Shown one piece after another: positions 33,976-63,937 of a stretch of 64,000 nucleotides of DNA. A program made the position numbers and the translations under genes. The notes beneath the pieces are model-generated. The model saw only the letters and a program-made list of their open reading frames with translations, did no database searches and had not been told where the DNA came from. Within the stretch, counting starts at the first letter, position 1, and each line of letters opens with the position of its first letter. The stretch is from Littorina saxatilis (Eukaryota; Mollusca; Gastropoda; Littorinimorpha; Littorinidae): the NCBI RefSeq assembly GCF_037325665.1, contig NC_090254.1:14183745-14247744 (forward strand), in the 5' to 3' direction.

Positions 33976-34428
33976 CCAGATCTGCACCTAAAACACAGAA
34001 AATAAAATATTATAAATAAAACAACACACAAATATAGCAGAAATCAACCCAAGAGTGAAACTGAAGATGTAGATGCATGCACACAATCAAAACCAACAAC
34101 ACACGACAACAACCAAAAACTACACTTTACATGAATGGATGTGAACATATTAAATTTTGTATTCCATTTGTCGTTATAGAACGTGTTGACAAACCACTTT
34201 CATGAATCCTTATCATGTCTTTCAACTATGACATGTGCTATCAATGATCCTAAAAAACACATGAAATATTGTAGTGGCAGGCATGTACCTAAAATATTTG
34301 TAAACAGTAGCCTCTCTGTGCAACGAAGCAGTATTTTTGCTCGAAAACTATGAATGAAAGTGATCTTTCAGGTACTGGGACTTTGCAAGCTGATATTTTT
34401 TATATCGCCTTACTCAAAAACTTACTTT

Positions 34429-35265
34429 TCAATTACTGAATTGGTCGACAAGCCCTCTGAGCTCCGGTGAAAGGCAGTTGTCATTCTTGATAGCTGCACA
34501 AGCGTTCTGCAATAAAGCATGCAATTTAGAAGTGACAATGAATTTAAAAACAACAGAAGACATCAAGCATATATCAAAACAGAATTATGCTGCAGGGGAA
34601 AGAAAACAAATATATTGCACTGATCTTTTTGATGTGTTGATCTGACTTCAGTTCATGCACCATTTTTAACTTCCATGCATGATGTACATTCAAATCAATC
34701 AATGGTTCAGTTATAATATATCACTTATCGGTTATTTCTTGAATATCTGTTGTTCCAGTTCTAAATTTTCATAGTCTTTTACATAGGTCTGTCAATATAT
34801 TTACTTACTTTTGGCAATTCTTGGAGTTTCTTTTGTGGTGATGCTGTCATCTTTTCAGCGATTGAGATGTCGGTACTTGAAAACCCCTGAAAAAACAACA
34901 ACCATGGAATAGAAAGGGTATCTATAAATCTACAGCCGAATTTCTAACATTCAGAAATTGTTCTGTTGCAAATTTGTCGGTTCGCTGAGCTAAAATAGTG
35001 GCCGATGTGAGCGAGAATTCTGCAGAAAAACGATCTGCTGATCAGCTTGCGTGCACAGCTTCGGATTTACCAGTGTGTCAGATGCTCTCGCGTTTCAAGT
35101 GTTAAAAACAAAAATAATGACGTGCCGTCCACAATCAATCTTTATTGTTGATTCACATGACTCATTTCAATCATCAGCAATGATCTTTTTGAATTGCTTT
35201 GTTTGCTTTTCACATACCTCAGCCACAAACTCCACCTCCCCTTCGAAATTCTCCTTCTTCTCCAT
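34429..35265 (-). CDS. Transposon gene exons 1-3 (right arm copy)
   Basis: Exon 1 (35218-35265): MEKKENFEGEVEFVAE, donor GTATGT. Exon 2 (34809-34886): GFSSTDISIAEKMTASPQKK LQELPK, donor GTAAGT. Exon 3 (34429-34506): NACAAIKNDNCLSPELRGLV then DQFSN and TGA. All joints are phase 0. It is open where the left arm has a stop, so this is the better-preserved copy. The arm-to-arm duplication means each transposon end carries its own start exons. Confidence 0.6.
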
Positions 35266-35630
35266 GTGTTGAAAGACTGCACCGGAAGTAAAGTTACTGT
35301 CAAAACCTCTCGCAGCCGCAGACGGGAGTTCGAAACAGGGCCAGCGTTGGCGCGCGCGCAGAGTTGGCGATCCTGTCAAGGGATATCTATGTAACTATCC
35401 CATCTTTCAAGTCAGTAAACACACACGTTGGCAAAGATGCAGTCAGAAATCTAAATAAAATAGTTTCTCTTGGTCAAAATCAAACCACCAGGACTGAGAT
35501 AAGAGATAAGTTTGCAAACTACAGTACTGTCGTCTTTTTCTTCACTACAAAGACTAGTGATTCGAACTACAACGCTCTTGTCAAGGTTGTGCTTTGTCTA
35601 TCATTAAACTGTTCATAAACTTACCTTTAG

Positions 35631-35875
35631 CAAGGGCGGATCAATTCACTTTGGAGGGGGGGATTACAAAATGACTGCGAAGATACAAGTTGACGGCGCC
35701 GAAAGCGCCTAAGCCTCTAGGGGGGTCCGGGGGCATGCCTCCCCCCCCGGAAAAATTTTTTTATCCAAAGAAGCAAAATAGAGCTATCTCGTGCATCCTG
35801 AGCCAATAAATTACCTCTTTTTTTGGGGGGTGGGGGGTTACGTAACCCGTGTAACCCCCCCCAGATCCGCCCTTG
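35631..35875. mobile_element. 245-bp MITE with CAAGGGCGGATC ends
   Basis: Ends CAAGGGCGGATC and GATCCGCCCTTG; flanks TTTAG and TTTAC (5-bp duplication with one change). Poly-G and poly-C blocks and GTCCGGGGGCATGCC link it to 48994-49263 and to the insertion inside 23427-24054. Confidence 0.75.
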
Positions 35876-36338
35876 TTTACTAGGGTTTTGCTGTCACCCG
35901 ACATCAATAACTCTTGAAATAAATGCACAAGGAAGGGAGGTAATTCTTCCTTAGGAAGCATACCTTATCATTCCTGTCTTTAAAGTAGTCTATCAGTTGT
36001 TAACATTACAAGGCTTCAGCTTCTGATTTGTTTGCAACACCACTGCACCCCCCCCCCCCCCTCACATGGATGTAAAGTGATTAAGTTACATCATTCTGCT
36101 GATTAATTTTCTAGAATTTGTCTCAAGAAATGGAGCTAACTTATGTCCAATGAACCAAACTTCGAGGATTTTTCTTTTAGCTTAGGGTAAAGTTATGTTC
36201 TTGCTAACACTCTTACCTTGTCTCACAACGACTAGCTCTATTACATCCGCCAACGAACACCTGGGCGACGCTGGGTCCTGTCCTGACTGCTAGTAGTGTC
36301 CTGTCCTGTCATTTTCGACCTGGATAACGGACGTTCAG
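35876..36338. other. Non-coding, nothing recognised
   Basis: Contains a C15-type homopolymer at 36047-36061. Confidence 0.4.
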
Positions 36339-36347
36339 CTCCTGAAC

Positions 36348-37056
36348 CAACCTGACCTCAGGTCAAAATGAGTTCATCTCATTCTGTCCCTGACAGGATG
36401 CCTTGAGTTTCCTTGTCTGGCAAGGAAACCGTTTTTTTTTGTTTTTTTGTTTTTTTAACATATTTAGAGCTTTTTGTAATGTGTTATGGATGTAAGCAGA
36501 TTCGCGATCGTCGATAATGATTTTTCATGGTGTTTTGTCATTTTTAAATTACAGAGGAATTTTTATTTTAGACAGTTTCAAGCGATCTATTTTTCGCGGA
36601 TGTATTTACTGTGCAAACAACTCTAAATATGGCATAAGTGTCACGTGATAATCCCGTCGCGATATAACCTTGAATGGTTGAAAACGACGTTAAACACCAA
36701 AAAAAGAAAGAAAGAAAGAGAACGTGATAATCAACCGTTTGGTTTCGGCCCTCGCTGGAGCAGACGATTTTTTTGACAGTGATGCAACCATATATTACGG
36801 TCTCCTTCCGGCAGCAGTCCCAAAATTTCGACTTATTTTGACCTTAGAACGATGTCTTTATCATAACTGTGAAGAACAGAACGGAGATCACTGTCGAAAT
36901 CGGCCAATCTGCAATCATTTTCGTCTTGCGAACACTGCTCGTGAACAACATATGGGAGATCACTCTGTATTCTTCTTTTGATAGATTCGCGTAGGACTTT
37001 TGCGTTCGGTCAGAGAGACAACTGGCGATAGCCGTGGAGCGAGGATTATCAGAATG
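36348..37056 (-). mobile_element. Mutator-like element with 9-bp target duplication, copy 2
   Basis: CTCCTGAAC lies at 36339-36347 and 37057-37065. It is the reverse complement of 15094-16494 minus that copy's two insertions. Ends CAACCTGACC and CATTCTGATAATC are weakly inverted. It carries the more decayed copy of the helicase-like frame (36740-36940) and a short retrotransposed insert. Confidence 0.8.
36653..36721 (+). mobile_element. 69-bp 5'-truncated SINE/LINE insert with perfect 10-bp TSD
   Basis: ACGTGATAAT stands on both sides (36643-36652, 36722-36731). The insert is CCCGTCGCGATATAACCTTG, then GTTGAAAACGACGTTAAAC and (AAAG)n. Copy 1 of the host element shows the undisturbed GTGTCACGTGATAATCAAC (in reverse at 15450-15468). 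Confidence 0.92.
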
Positions 37057-37065
37057 CTCCTGAAC

Positions 37066-37537
37066 ACCCAAAAATCAAGACCATGACAAGGGAGACAAAA
37101 AAATGTAAATCGATTCATTTGAACTTAGTTGATTTTCTCCCCTGGACACCATTTTTCTCGGAGATAGGCTTAGTGGTGTGGTTAATATAAATATGATTTT
37201 CAATACGGATTTTTTATTACCGCTTATGACATTTATGTGCTTTTTGTTCAGTTTTCCATAATCCGACAGACTCAATAAGCGACTTTTTTTTTAGCGAGTT
37301 TAATCTTCGGCGGTTTCTATTTTACTGCGTTGCCATGTATCAAATAATTATAGCCTGTTGAATATGAAATATTGAAGAATTAGGATAAGATATTATATCT
37401 TCCTGTGAGGTTACCCTTATGGAAAATCGGGCTGTTTTCCCACTAGGGAAATCGATCTGCCATACAGTACGGCGTTACTGATCTTGTTTCCTCTTTTTCC
37501 TTAATGCGTGTATTCATGTTACCAAGCCCTGAAACTT
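37066..37537. other. Non-coding, nothing recognised
   Basis: No frames or element ends supported. Confidence 0.4.
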
Positions 37538-37706
37538 TTGCTGTGAACCTGGGGATCTTTATCGTGCACATGCATACACACGGGGATGCTCGGACACCGA
37601 GGAGAGTCTGCACAAACTTGACTTCCTCACTGAATGTGGAGGTTGAACCAACGCCGATAGCAACAACTGCTTTCGAGCCAGCCGCGAGCGCCACTACCAA
37701 ATGAAA
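37538..37706 (-). mobile_element. Diverged SINE related to 11021-11431
   Basis: It shares GGGGATCTTTATCGTGCAC and CGGACACCGAGGAGAGTCTG with the complete SINE. The tRNA-like head is too decayed to read boxes. Confidence 0.6.
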
Positions 37707-39300
37707 TCCACCAACATCACAGACTTTTCCCTGTGGTGTCGATACCCCCAACGAAAATTTCGTGTATTTTTACTTAAGTGATGTACTTGTGCTAACAATC
37801 AGTGTATGCAATTGATTGGAATGTAGTTGAGCTATACATCTCCAGGGGTGTTGCCAGACATTTTCATGTTGGGACATTTGGCCGAAACTGTCAGAAAGCT
37901 TTAGGACATCTTGGAAAATGTTCGGCTATTATTTTGGCTCATACAAAGTCACCGCAACATTGTCATTGAAGCACAAGACTCAAGAGGGGAACACCAATAC
38001 ATACAATCATTGTCTTAGGAACACAGATTACAGGGGCGGAGCAGTTAAGCCAGAGGGGGAGGGGGGGTACAACCTGGGGTCCAGGCCCTGTAGAATGAAA
38101 TATTCTCTGTTGTTCTTTCCAGGTTAGCGCATAATTTGCTCTTTGTGACGCTAAAATAATAATCTGTATATGGTTTTTGCAGATATGGAGAGAAGGAAGG
38201 AAAATAGCTGATTTGTTGTTTTAAAAGTTCGTTTGTGCAGGCCCACGTGCTCTATGAAATATAGAAGGGTGACATGTTTAAAGGTGGAGTGTGAAGGGTA
38301 GCGTGGCATGTTTAGTGCACCGATGCTTTTTGTTGCAGCCTTCTTGCTTATCTTCTGGTGGTTGCTGTAACCGGAACATCTGCTGTATGCTGTAACCGGA
38401 ACATATGCTGTAACCGGAACATCTGCTGTATGCTGTAACCTGGTGTTCTGGTGGTTGCTGTCGCTGTCGTCATCCTACCATTCTTCATTTCTGCTATTTC
38501 TGGTAGACTACGGGGAGGATCTTCAGCGACTGAGTGAGGCGCCTGATATCTCCACTAATCCCTGCTTCGTTTCCACGCCAGCCGGCACTTCATTCAACGG
38601 AGCAGTTGTGGAGATAGACTATTTACGGGTCGCCCACTCAGTGGCAAAAATATAGTGCACCATGTCATTGCACCCTGTATAGGCCCCTACCACCAAGTCA
38701 TCGTTTATATTTATGATTTCATTTGAGTGGTGACAACGTGGGGTGTGTGACACCTGCATAACTCGCGCTTTTAGGCAGACCAGTTATATTTCCTATCTAT
38801 ACACGGGATCTGCGTGTTATTATTATTTTCTAAACTTTAACTGGCATTTTTGTCAGTGACCTATTTTTACGTTTTGAACGTAAAACATCTTTTGGAGTGA
38901 AGTCTCGAGGGAGGTGGCGAGATAGTATATAAACAGGCGTCTGAAACTTATACTTTTGTTGATTCTATCTATTTGTATGACTGCGAGAGTGAATCGTGGT
39001 GTGGTTAGTTAGTTAGCAGTAACTAACCGTTCATAATCACCTTCTGTGATATATTGAAACGTGACACCAACCATGCAACACAAATATCCCCCATCATGCT
39101 AAAGGGGGATAATCAATAAAAACGCAAGACTTGTGATCAGTCAAGTTCATATTTACTAGACTGATAAGACGACATAGTTTGGCATAAAATGGGCACGGAT
39201 TGGCGGGAGATAAGCATGGTTAGGGGGGTAACTGCTTGTAAAAAGCCTAACAGTATCTGATGGTTTACGGGGGGCTTACTGTGCCTTTAACTTTAGTACG
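37707..39300. other. Non-coding; small tandem repeat and MITE-like piece
   Basis: CAGGGGCGGA and a G-run at 38031-38065 resemble the 5-bp-TSD MITEs but no second end is clear. GCTGTAACCGGAACAT(A/C)T is repeated at 38366-38440. No gene. Confidence 0.5.
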
Positions 39301-39311
39301 CGCACGCTCAC

Positions 39312-39524
39312 AGACACACACACAAACACACACACACACACACTCACACACACACACACACACACACGGAGAGGCATACATACAGACAGATAGACAGACA
39401 GACATACATTCATACATACATACATACATACATACATACATACATACATACATCACATACATACATACATACATACATACATACATACATACATACATAC
39501 ATACATACAAACACATGCAGGCGG

Positions 39525-39580
<56 letters not shown>

Positions 39581-39588
39581 GCGCGTTC
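39312..39588. repeat. (CA)n, (CATA)n, (CA)n compound microsatellite
   Basis: CA 39312-39367, CATA 39402-39509, CA 39529-39579. Confidence 0.98.
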
Positions 39589-40029
39589 ACGTGAAGCGAA
39601 AGAAGTAAAGAGAGATATCACCCTTGTCTTTTTTGTCAGAACAACGAGACGTGCGTAACATGAGGTACCCTTCCCTCTTATGTCTCTGTTGACATAGAGA
39701 TCTCCGCAGTTCAGGACCTTCTTAGCTCCTGTCACAAGTTTATCATCTACAAGTATTTATGATCGAGCCATTGGTTCGATTCGACGTGCAGTGCTACATA
39801 TGCGCCCGTTAGGCTTTTCCCCAAAAACTAATGTTACCACAAAATTAAATAGGGAATTCTTCCAAACTGTTCAAGGGAAGTAACTCACCAGTGCGGCTAT
39901 CATGAAAACCGTGTTGCATGTTACAGACCTTCTATGATTTTTAAATGAATGATTTATTCACTGCAGTTTGGTGATAAATCCTGGTTATAGTAAGTGTTTA
40001 TGTCAAGATAAGAAGAATAAAAAAAAATT
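39589..40029. other. Non-coding, nothing recognised
   Basis: No support for a gene. Confidence 0.4.
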
Positions 40030-40105
40030 TGAACAAAATTTGCTAAGGGACTCGAACCTGGACCGGAGCGCTATACTGACTGCGCGAAGAGGCTAGCTGG
40101 CTTTG
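40030..40105 (-). repeat. Decayed tRNA-like sequence
   Basis: On the - strand GCCTCTTCGCGCAGTCAGTA is close to an A box of Met-tRNA type, and GGTCCAGGTTCGAGTCCC gives a B box 25 bases later. The anticodon arm is missing and the acceptor ends do not pair, so it is a pseudo-tRNA or SINE head. Confidence 0.55.
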
Positions 40106-40357
40106 TAACTTTTATTTTGAGAATTGCTCATGGGCTCTCGACGAGCGTTAACTTTATAATTGTTCCTATTCTCCCATTCACTTTGTATCAGTTTGGAAAG
40201 CACTGACATCAAGTGTGAATCACATTATGCTGTCACCGAAACGTATTGTCCAATCAACGAAGGGCACTGACGTAATTTTACAAAAAGGATTTCCCTACCG
40301 GTATGGGGATTTGGGAGGCTTCTTTTTGTGCGATGACGCCCTATGCTCGGTTTATTA

Positions 40358-40415
40358 TACACTAGCAGTTGAGCCCGGCTTCGCCCGGGTGTAAGCGGAG
40401 CCCCAAAGCATTTTA
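40358..40415 (+). repeat. Hairpin repeat GCCCGGCTTCGCCCGGG
   Basis: ACTAGCAGTTGAGCCCGGCT then TCGCCCGGGT forms a strong hairpin. It adjoins the family-C element at 40424 and looks like the end of another dispersed repeat. Confidence 0.4.
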
Positions 40416-40423
40416 AGGTAAGA

Positions 40424-41122
40424 CAAGAGGCGAAGCCTTCAAGCCTCCCGTAAGAAATCGACAAACAGTAACACAAACTCAATCACTCCGTCACACATAT
40501 ACACACACACAGTAAGCATAGGTGACACGGTGCAAGAGTGGGAGACGCTAGATCTAGATCTGTCTGTCTGTAGCCTACTTACGGGGACACGACTGCCAGA
40601 TCGACACTGCGCTTTCGACAGCGCTTCCTCGCGCAGACACTGAAAACACGCTGTGCAGATCAACCTGTAGAAAATCTCCTTTGGTATCTTCTTTATCTAT
40701 TTTTCTGGAGCCGCTACGAAACCGAACAATGTGAAATCGTCTTCCCCGAATCGGCGAATGCAGCTCGGTTAGAACTGAAAAGTGAATCTATACCACAATC
40801 CTTCACGCGATCTGACCTAACCTTGACCCCTGACCTGGTCTACATACCACACACAACACAAACCAGTCACCTGTTTTTACCCCCCCAAAAAACCCCACCA
40901 CCCGTTTTCTTTGGATACACATTTTAACTACATACGCGCCGACGAAATGTTGATCATTGCTTCAATACTTTGAAGCTGTTGCTTGGATGATAACCCGGTA
41001 AAATTAGTATTTCGGTGTTCAGTCAAATGTTAAAGTTTCTATCACACACGCACGCACGCAAGCACGCACGCACGCACAGACAGACAAAAGTTAGCATCGC
41101 ATAGGCTACACTTACGTGAGCC
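40424..41122 (-). mobile_element. Helentron-like element, family C, longer copy
   Basis: Its outer parts match 15946-16392: CAAGAGGCGAAGCC at the left, (ACGC)n and CATAGGCTACACTTACGTGAGCC at the right, followed by AAAAA. The middle 370 bp (40660-41030) are absent from the shorter copy. Right end GGCTCACGTAAG (on -) is the 5' terminus. Confidence 0.7.
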
Positions 41123-41750
41123 AAAAACCCATGGATTTCGCGCAAAATTGCGGTTTTTTGTGTTCGCGCTACACACTGGAATACAAACCGATGTGCACAC
41201 AACTTGCACGGTAATTACTTGAATTATTAAGGAATGCAGTGTGCAAATTTCGTTATGATATCTGCAAAAACAGTTTCATAACATCAGGTTTTTAGGACCA
41301 AGTGTTGTGGCGCCAACGTTAATGGTCGGAGTAGCGTTACACACATGTGATCAAAAAATGTTCTCCGATTGTCACCATATTTGGCTGAAGTGTCAAAAAA
41401 TGACTCCTCTGCGTTTTGTTCCTCCAGCCTTTTGACAAATGTACAAAAAGGTTGTTTTTGACCAGCCCAAACAAGTACCAAATAGAAAAAACGTAACAAA
41501 AATGACAACTTTCTTCAGAATTCTTAATAAGAGGAATGAAATGTAAAACAATACATGAACAAACATCATGCCAAATTTTATGACAATCGGTTGAATAGTT
41601 TTGAAAATATCCATGTAACCGCAACGCATGCTGCGAAAACGTGATTCTGAGATAATCGCGCTTGAAGTTGAAGTAAGTTACGTATCGGTGGTGAATTTTC
41701 AGTGACAGATAGCATCGTCATCGCACAACACTGTGACGTGTCTCAGATCC
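41123..41750. other. Non-coding, nothing recognised
   Basis: No gene; frames at 41284-41629 lack domains. Confidence 0.4.
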
Positions 41751-41995
41751 TTATTTATTTATTTATTTATTATTTATTTATTTGGTGTTTAACGTCGTTT
41801 TCAACCACGAAGGTTATATCGCGACGGGGAAAGGGGGGGGGGGGGGGATGGGATAGAGCCACTTGTCAATTGTTTCTTGTTCACAAAAGCGCTAATCAAA
41901 AATTTGCTCCAGGGGCTTGCAACGTAGTACAATGTATTACCTTACTGGGAGAATGCAAGTTTCCAGTACAAAGGACTTAACATTTCTTACATATC
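41751..41995 (-). mobile_element. 5'-truncated copy of the AAACGACGTTAAACACC SINE family
   Basis: It matches the right-hand part of 44147-44570 (CCAGGGGCTTGCAACGTAGT, CCCCGTCGCGATATAACCTT), with an (AAAT)n tail. Confidence 0.85.
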
Positions 41996-43551
41996 ACCTC
42001 GTCATCAGCTTACTCAAAACTAGCAACAGCAACTGTTTGTGTTACTTAGTTTTTTTCTTTTTGTGATTTGTCCATATTTTCGTATTAGAATGGGAGGTGC
42101 GGCATGTAGATTCCCGAGAAATCTGTGTTGTGTCTTCCCAGAGTAAACATAGCCATCCGCAAACCTTACGCCGCGAACACATTTTAGACCTACTCATACC
42201 GAACTATACTGTAAGCTTAAAGGTACTGAACTTGTCAAATCCAAGTGCACGGAGCCCCTGGGGCTTTTAGTCATACCTCAGGCAGCTATCCGTTGGAAGA
42301 ACTACCAAGTTTCATTGACTTGCACCCAAAGAGTCAAGAACTGCGATTTTTTAAGAATTAATTTCGTACTCGGACCCGGCTGGTCTTGGCTTATTTTTGG
42401 ATCTAAATTTAGATCAGGTAGATCACCACATCATGCACAAAAAGACACGTCACTAGCAAACTATGTCAGACGTCATCATGAGTTTGTGTAAAACAAAATG
42501 GAGCCCGGAATCACTCAGTTGATCGAACTCCGACCAAACACCACGTAATAACTAGGTTAATTTATGCACTCGCGTGAACAAGAAACTATCGAGCTTCACA
42601 GATGTCGTCGTTGGGTAGTTTTGGGTTTGTTTTACTACCATAGGAGGATTTTTGAACTGTAAATGCACTCAGCTGCAACAAAAACGGAAAACGAAGGCTG
42701 TGAGCTGCACTGTGCCTTTAAATTTTAGCACAACAAGTTTTCAGATCTAAAACTGTACAAGTTGTGCACATGGCATATTTAGATTCAGCCCGCAAATGTA
42801 CTATATACGACACGCTCTGTTTGGCATGTGAGGCTTCAAACCCTTTCACACACCAGCCAATCAAAAACAAGGTTACCCACTTTCGGGCGACAGTAGACGA
42901 ACACAAGCAGCGTATGTAGATCTACATGTTTATACTTGAATCATCTTCCAAAGAGGTTTTAAAGGAAAGTTATGGCGATTTGAAGTTAATGAACATATAA
43001 TGAAACCAGAACTGATTCCAAAACAAACAGTACAACAACAAAAAGTTTTTAAAAAGTGCCTTTTTTGCCAACAATTCACATTTTGGTTATGCTCAACTGA
43101 AAGAACCTAGATCAAAGTGTGTCATAGTGTCAAAACCCCAAAACACACCTATCAACAATTTTTGGTTAATTTCTATGGGGGTTTCCTTGTCTTAAGAAGC
43201 TCGCTATCCAGTGTTACCTCCATTGTTTGGATAACAACAAAATAGTAAGAGTTAGCTCCCTTAGCTTCTAGAAATTCAGTTAAGGTTTTTTTCTTCATTT
43301 GTGTGCCTCATAGGAGCAATAGAGAGCCTCTAATATCACTGGCATTATGTACTTGCTACAGGTGAACAGTAGGCACTGGACTGGTCTTGCACTATATAGG
43401 CTGTATTCAATAAAGGGGAGGTCCATAATCTGAGAAAGGAAACAATGAATCAAGAAACTAAAACCCAGATGCACATCTGCGGCTCCTAGGGAGTGTGCAT
43501 GCACACTATCTTGTCCCTGCCTCTTGCCATCTCAGAGGTATGGTGACCACA

Positions 43552-43552
<1 letters not shown>
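41996..43552. other. Non-coding, nothing recognised
   Basis: Fifteen hundred bases without element borders or plausible exons. Confidence 0.4.
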
Positions 43553-43624
<72 letters not shown>

Positions 43625-43646
43625 ACATTCTGTTTCTATATACGAC

Positions 43647-43711
<65 letters not shown>

Positions 43712-43722
43712 TGTGTGTGTGT
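43553..43722. repeat. (CA)n and (GT)n inverted microsatellite pair
   Basis: CA at 43553-43621 and GT at 43650-43722 with a 28-base spacer, able to form one large hairpin. Confidence 0.97.
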
Positions 43723-43734
43723 CCGCGATGCACG

Positions 43735-44115
43735 CCCAAGGTTCTCGATGGATCTGTTTCAAATTTGGTGGGCATATTAAGGTAGACCCCGGACACAACC
43801 TGTTTGATGAGATATTTCAACACGTGCTCTCAGCGCACAGCGCTGAACCGATTTTGGTTTTTCTCTGGATCCATTCCCAGTCACTCTTCCTTATCTTCTC
43901 CAGTGTTTTCAGCGTTTATCTCCCTTCCTTCGTGTGGCGTCAATCCATATTCCCGTTTCTATTTTTAGAAGGTCACTGTCGACAACGCTCAATCCATATT
44001 CCCGTTATACTATTTTTACTCTTCTCTAGTGTTTTGCGCGTTTATATCCCTTCCTTCGTGCGGTGCGCCGGCAAAGCCGGCGTACACCCGGCAAAGCCGG
44101 TTCCCCTTGTATAAA
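43735..44115. repeat. Dispersed repeat with GCCGGCAAAGCCGGC hairpins
   Basis: TCAATCCATATTCCCGTT occurs twice, TTTATCTCCCTTCCTTCGTG and TTTATATCCCTTCCTTCGTG are a duplicated pair, and two CCGGCAAAGCCGG hairpins close the right end. Possibly another rolling-circle element; the ends are not secure. Confidence 0.45.
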
Positions 44116-44146
44116 GGGAGGCAACCGGTTGCGAACGGGCGTAGAC

Positions 44147-44570
44147 TTTTTCTTTCTTTTCTTTCTTTCTTTATTTGGTGTTTAACGTCGTTTTCAACCA
44201 TTCAAGGTTATATCGCGACGGGGAAAGGGGGGAGATGGGATAGGGGAAAGGGGGGAGATGGGATAGAGCCACTTGTTAATTGTTTCTTGTTCACAAAAGC
44301 ACTAATCAAAAAATTGCTCCAGGGGCTTGCAACGTAGTACAATATATGACCTTACTGGGAGAATGCCAGTTTCCAGTACAAAGGACTTAATATTTCTTAC
44401 ATACTGCTTGACTAAAATCTTTACAAACATTGACTATATATTCTATACAAGAAACACTTAACAAGGGTAAAAGGAGAAACAGAACCGTTAGTCGCCTCTT
44501 ACGACATGCTCGGTAGCATCGGGTAAATTCTTTCTCGTCCCAACCAATATGGGACTCCCCCTAACCCGCG
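44147..44570 (-). mobile_element. Full-length SINE of the AAACGACGTTAAACACC family
   Basis: GTAGAC flanks at 44141-44146 and 44571-44576. On the - strand it begins CGCGGGTTAGGGGGAGTCCC, has CGTAAGAGGCGACTAACGG near the 5' end and finishes TTGAAAACGACGTTAAACAC with AAAG repeats. No Pol III boxes are evident. It shows an internal duplication of GGGAAAGGGGGGAGATGGGA. Confidence 0.8.
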
Positions 44571-44855
44571 GTAGACAGAGACGGTGATGAACAAAGAGTA
44601 CTTGTAAGATGATCCACTTGTTCTTTTGCGTGACCCTCTGGGTTTTTTCGATGTTGCCCTATATTTCGAAAAAATACGAATTTCGAATCAAATCAAGGTT
44701 TTCTGGCCGCTTTTATTGCGGAGATCAAAGAATTGTTGAGGTCTTGCTGTTAATGATGTCTTCATAATCACTTGTTATAGATTAGGAAATACTGCTCCTT
44801 GTCAAGGCCTCTCAGATAGCTAGGTCAGTCAAACTACTTCGCAGTGCAAACATTA

Positions 44856-45095
44856 GGCCAAAAAAAAAAAAAAAAGGTCTGTTTACGGTAACATAGGCCA
44901 AAAAAATAGGGTCGGTAGGTCGGGATTTTTTTTTTTTTTCCAAAAAACCATATTTTTACGTTATTTTGCAAAAAAAAACCAAGATTTTTGTAAAAAAAAA
45001 AATTTTTCCCCAAATGCCAAAAAAAAAGTCTAGGGTCGCGCGAAAAAAATAGGGTCGGTCGGGTTACCGTAAACAGACCTATTTTTTTGTTGGCC
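44856..45095. mobile_element. 240-bp Harbinger-like MITE with TTA target duplication
   Basis: GGCCAAAAAA at the left, TTTTTTTGTTGGCC at the right, inner inverted GGTCTGTTTACGGTAAC. TTA at 44853-44855 and 45096-45098. Same family layout as 15601-15898. It lies 210 bases upstream of the start codon of the Ig-like gene. Confidence 0.85.
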
Positions 45096-45304
45096 TTATT
45101 ATATCAATAAACTCGATGACAGCACCGTAGATTCCAGTGCGGGTCAATCAGTTTTGCTTGCACGGCGGTTAGTTTAAACAAGTTGTTTTTTCTCAAGAAA
45201 GCATAGGGTGACATGTAATACAGGAGAAACACTTTTGCTTATATTAAATGTGGTTATATGTACGGTTGGTTGGTGAGAGGTAATTGTGGCTGATTTTCAC
45301 AAGA

Positions 45305-63747
<18,443 letters not shown>

Positions 63748-63931
63748 AGGGAGTATGCTTCCTGGATACAACAACGCGGCCAAGAGTGAAGACGAACGAC
63801 ACGTGTTCACTCTGCATCAAAGCGTTTAGTAACAGATATTTTATACCACAAATATAACTACGTGAACATAACTGATTATAACTGTGCAATAGCAATTAAT
63901 AGTATAATTATTGTAAACTCCTCTGCTTCAA

Positions 63932-63937
63932 AATAAA
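63932..63937 (+). terminator. Polyadenylation signal AATAAA
   Basis: 185 bases behind the stop codon, followed by a GT-rich stretch from about 63941 as expected downstream of a cleavage site. Confidence 0.7.

Larger units (their letters stand above)
27870..35391. mobile_element. 7.5-kb DNA transposon with 8-bp TSD TAACTATC and long coding arms
   Basis: TAACTATC stands at 27862-27869 and 35392-35399; the ends are CATAGATGTGTATTGACGGG and CATAGATATCCCTTGACAGG. The arms, about 1.1 kb of aligned sequence (27870-31060 without insertions, and 34429-35391), each contain the first three coding exons of one gene. Further coding pieces lie at 31185-31351, 33880-33975 and 33436-33760. Later insertions: SINE fragment (28578-28712), rolling-circle array (28881-30948), MITE (31909-32193), foldback (33207-33446). 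Ends CA..TG and an 8-bp duplication fit P-like, hAT or KDZ groups; I cannot decide. Confidence 0.8.

Noticed and set aside
40030-40105. Functional Met-type tRNA
   Set aside because: Boxes are recognisable but spacing is too short for an anticodon arm; a pseudo-tRNA or SINE head is more likely.
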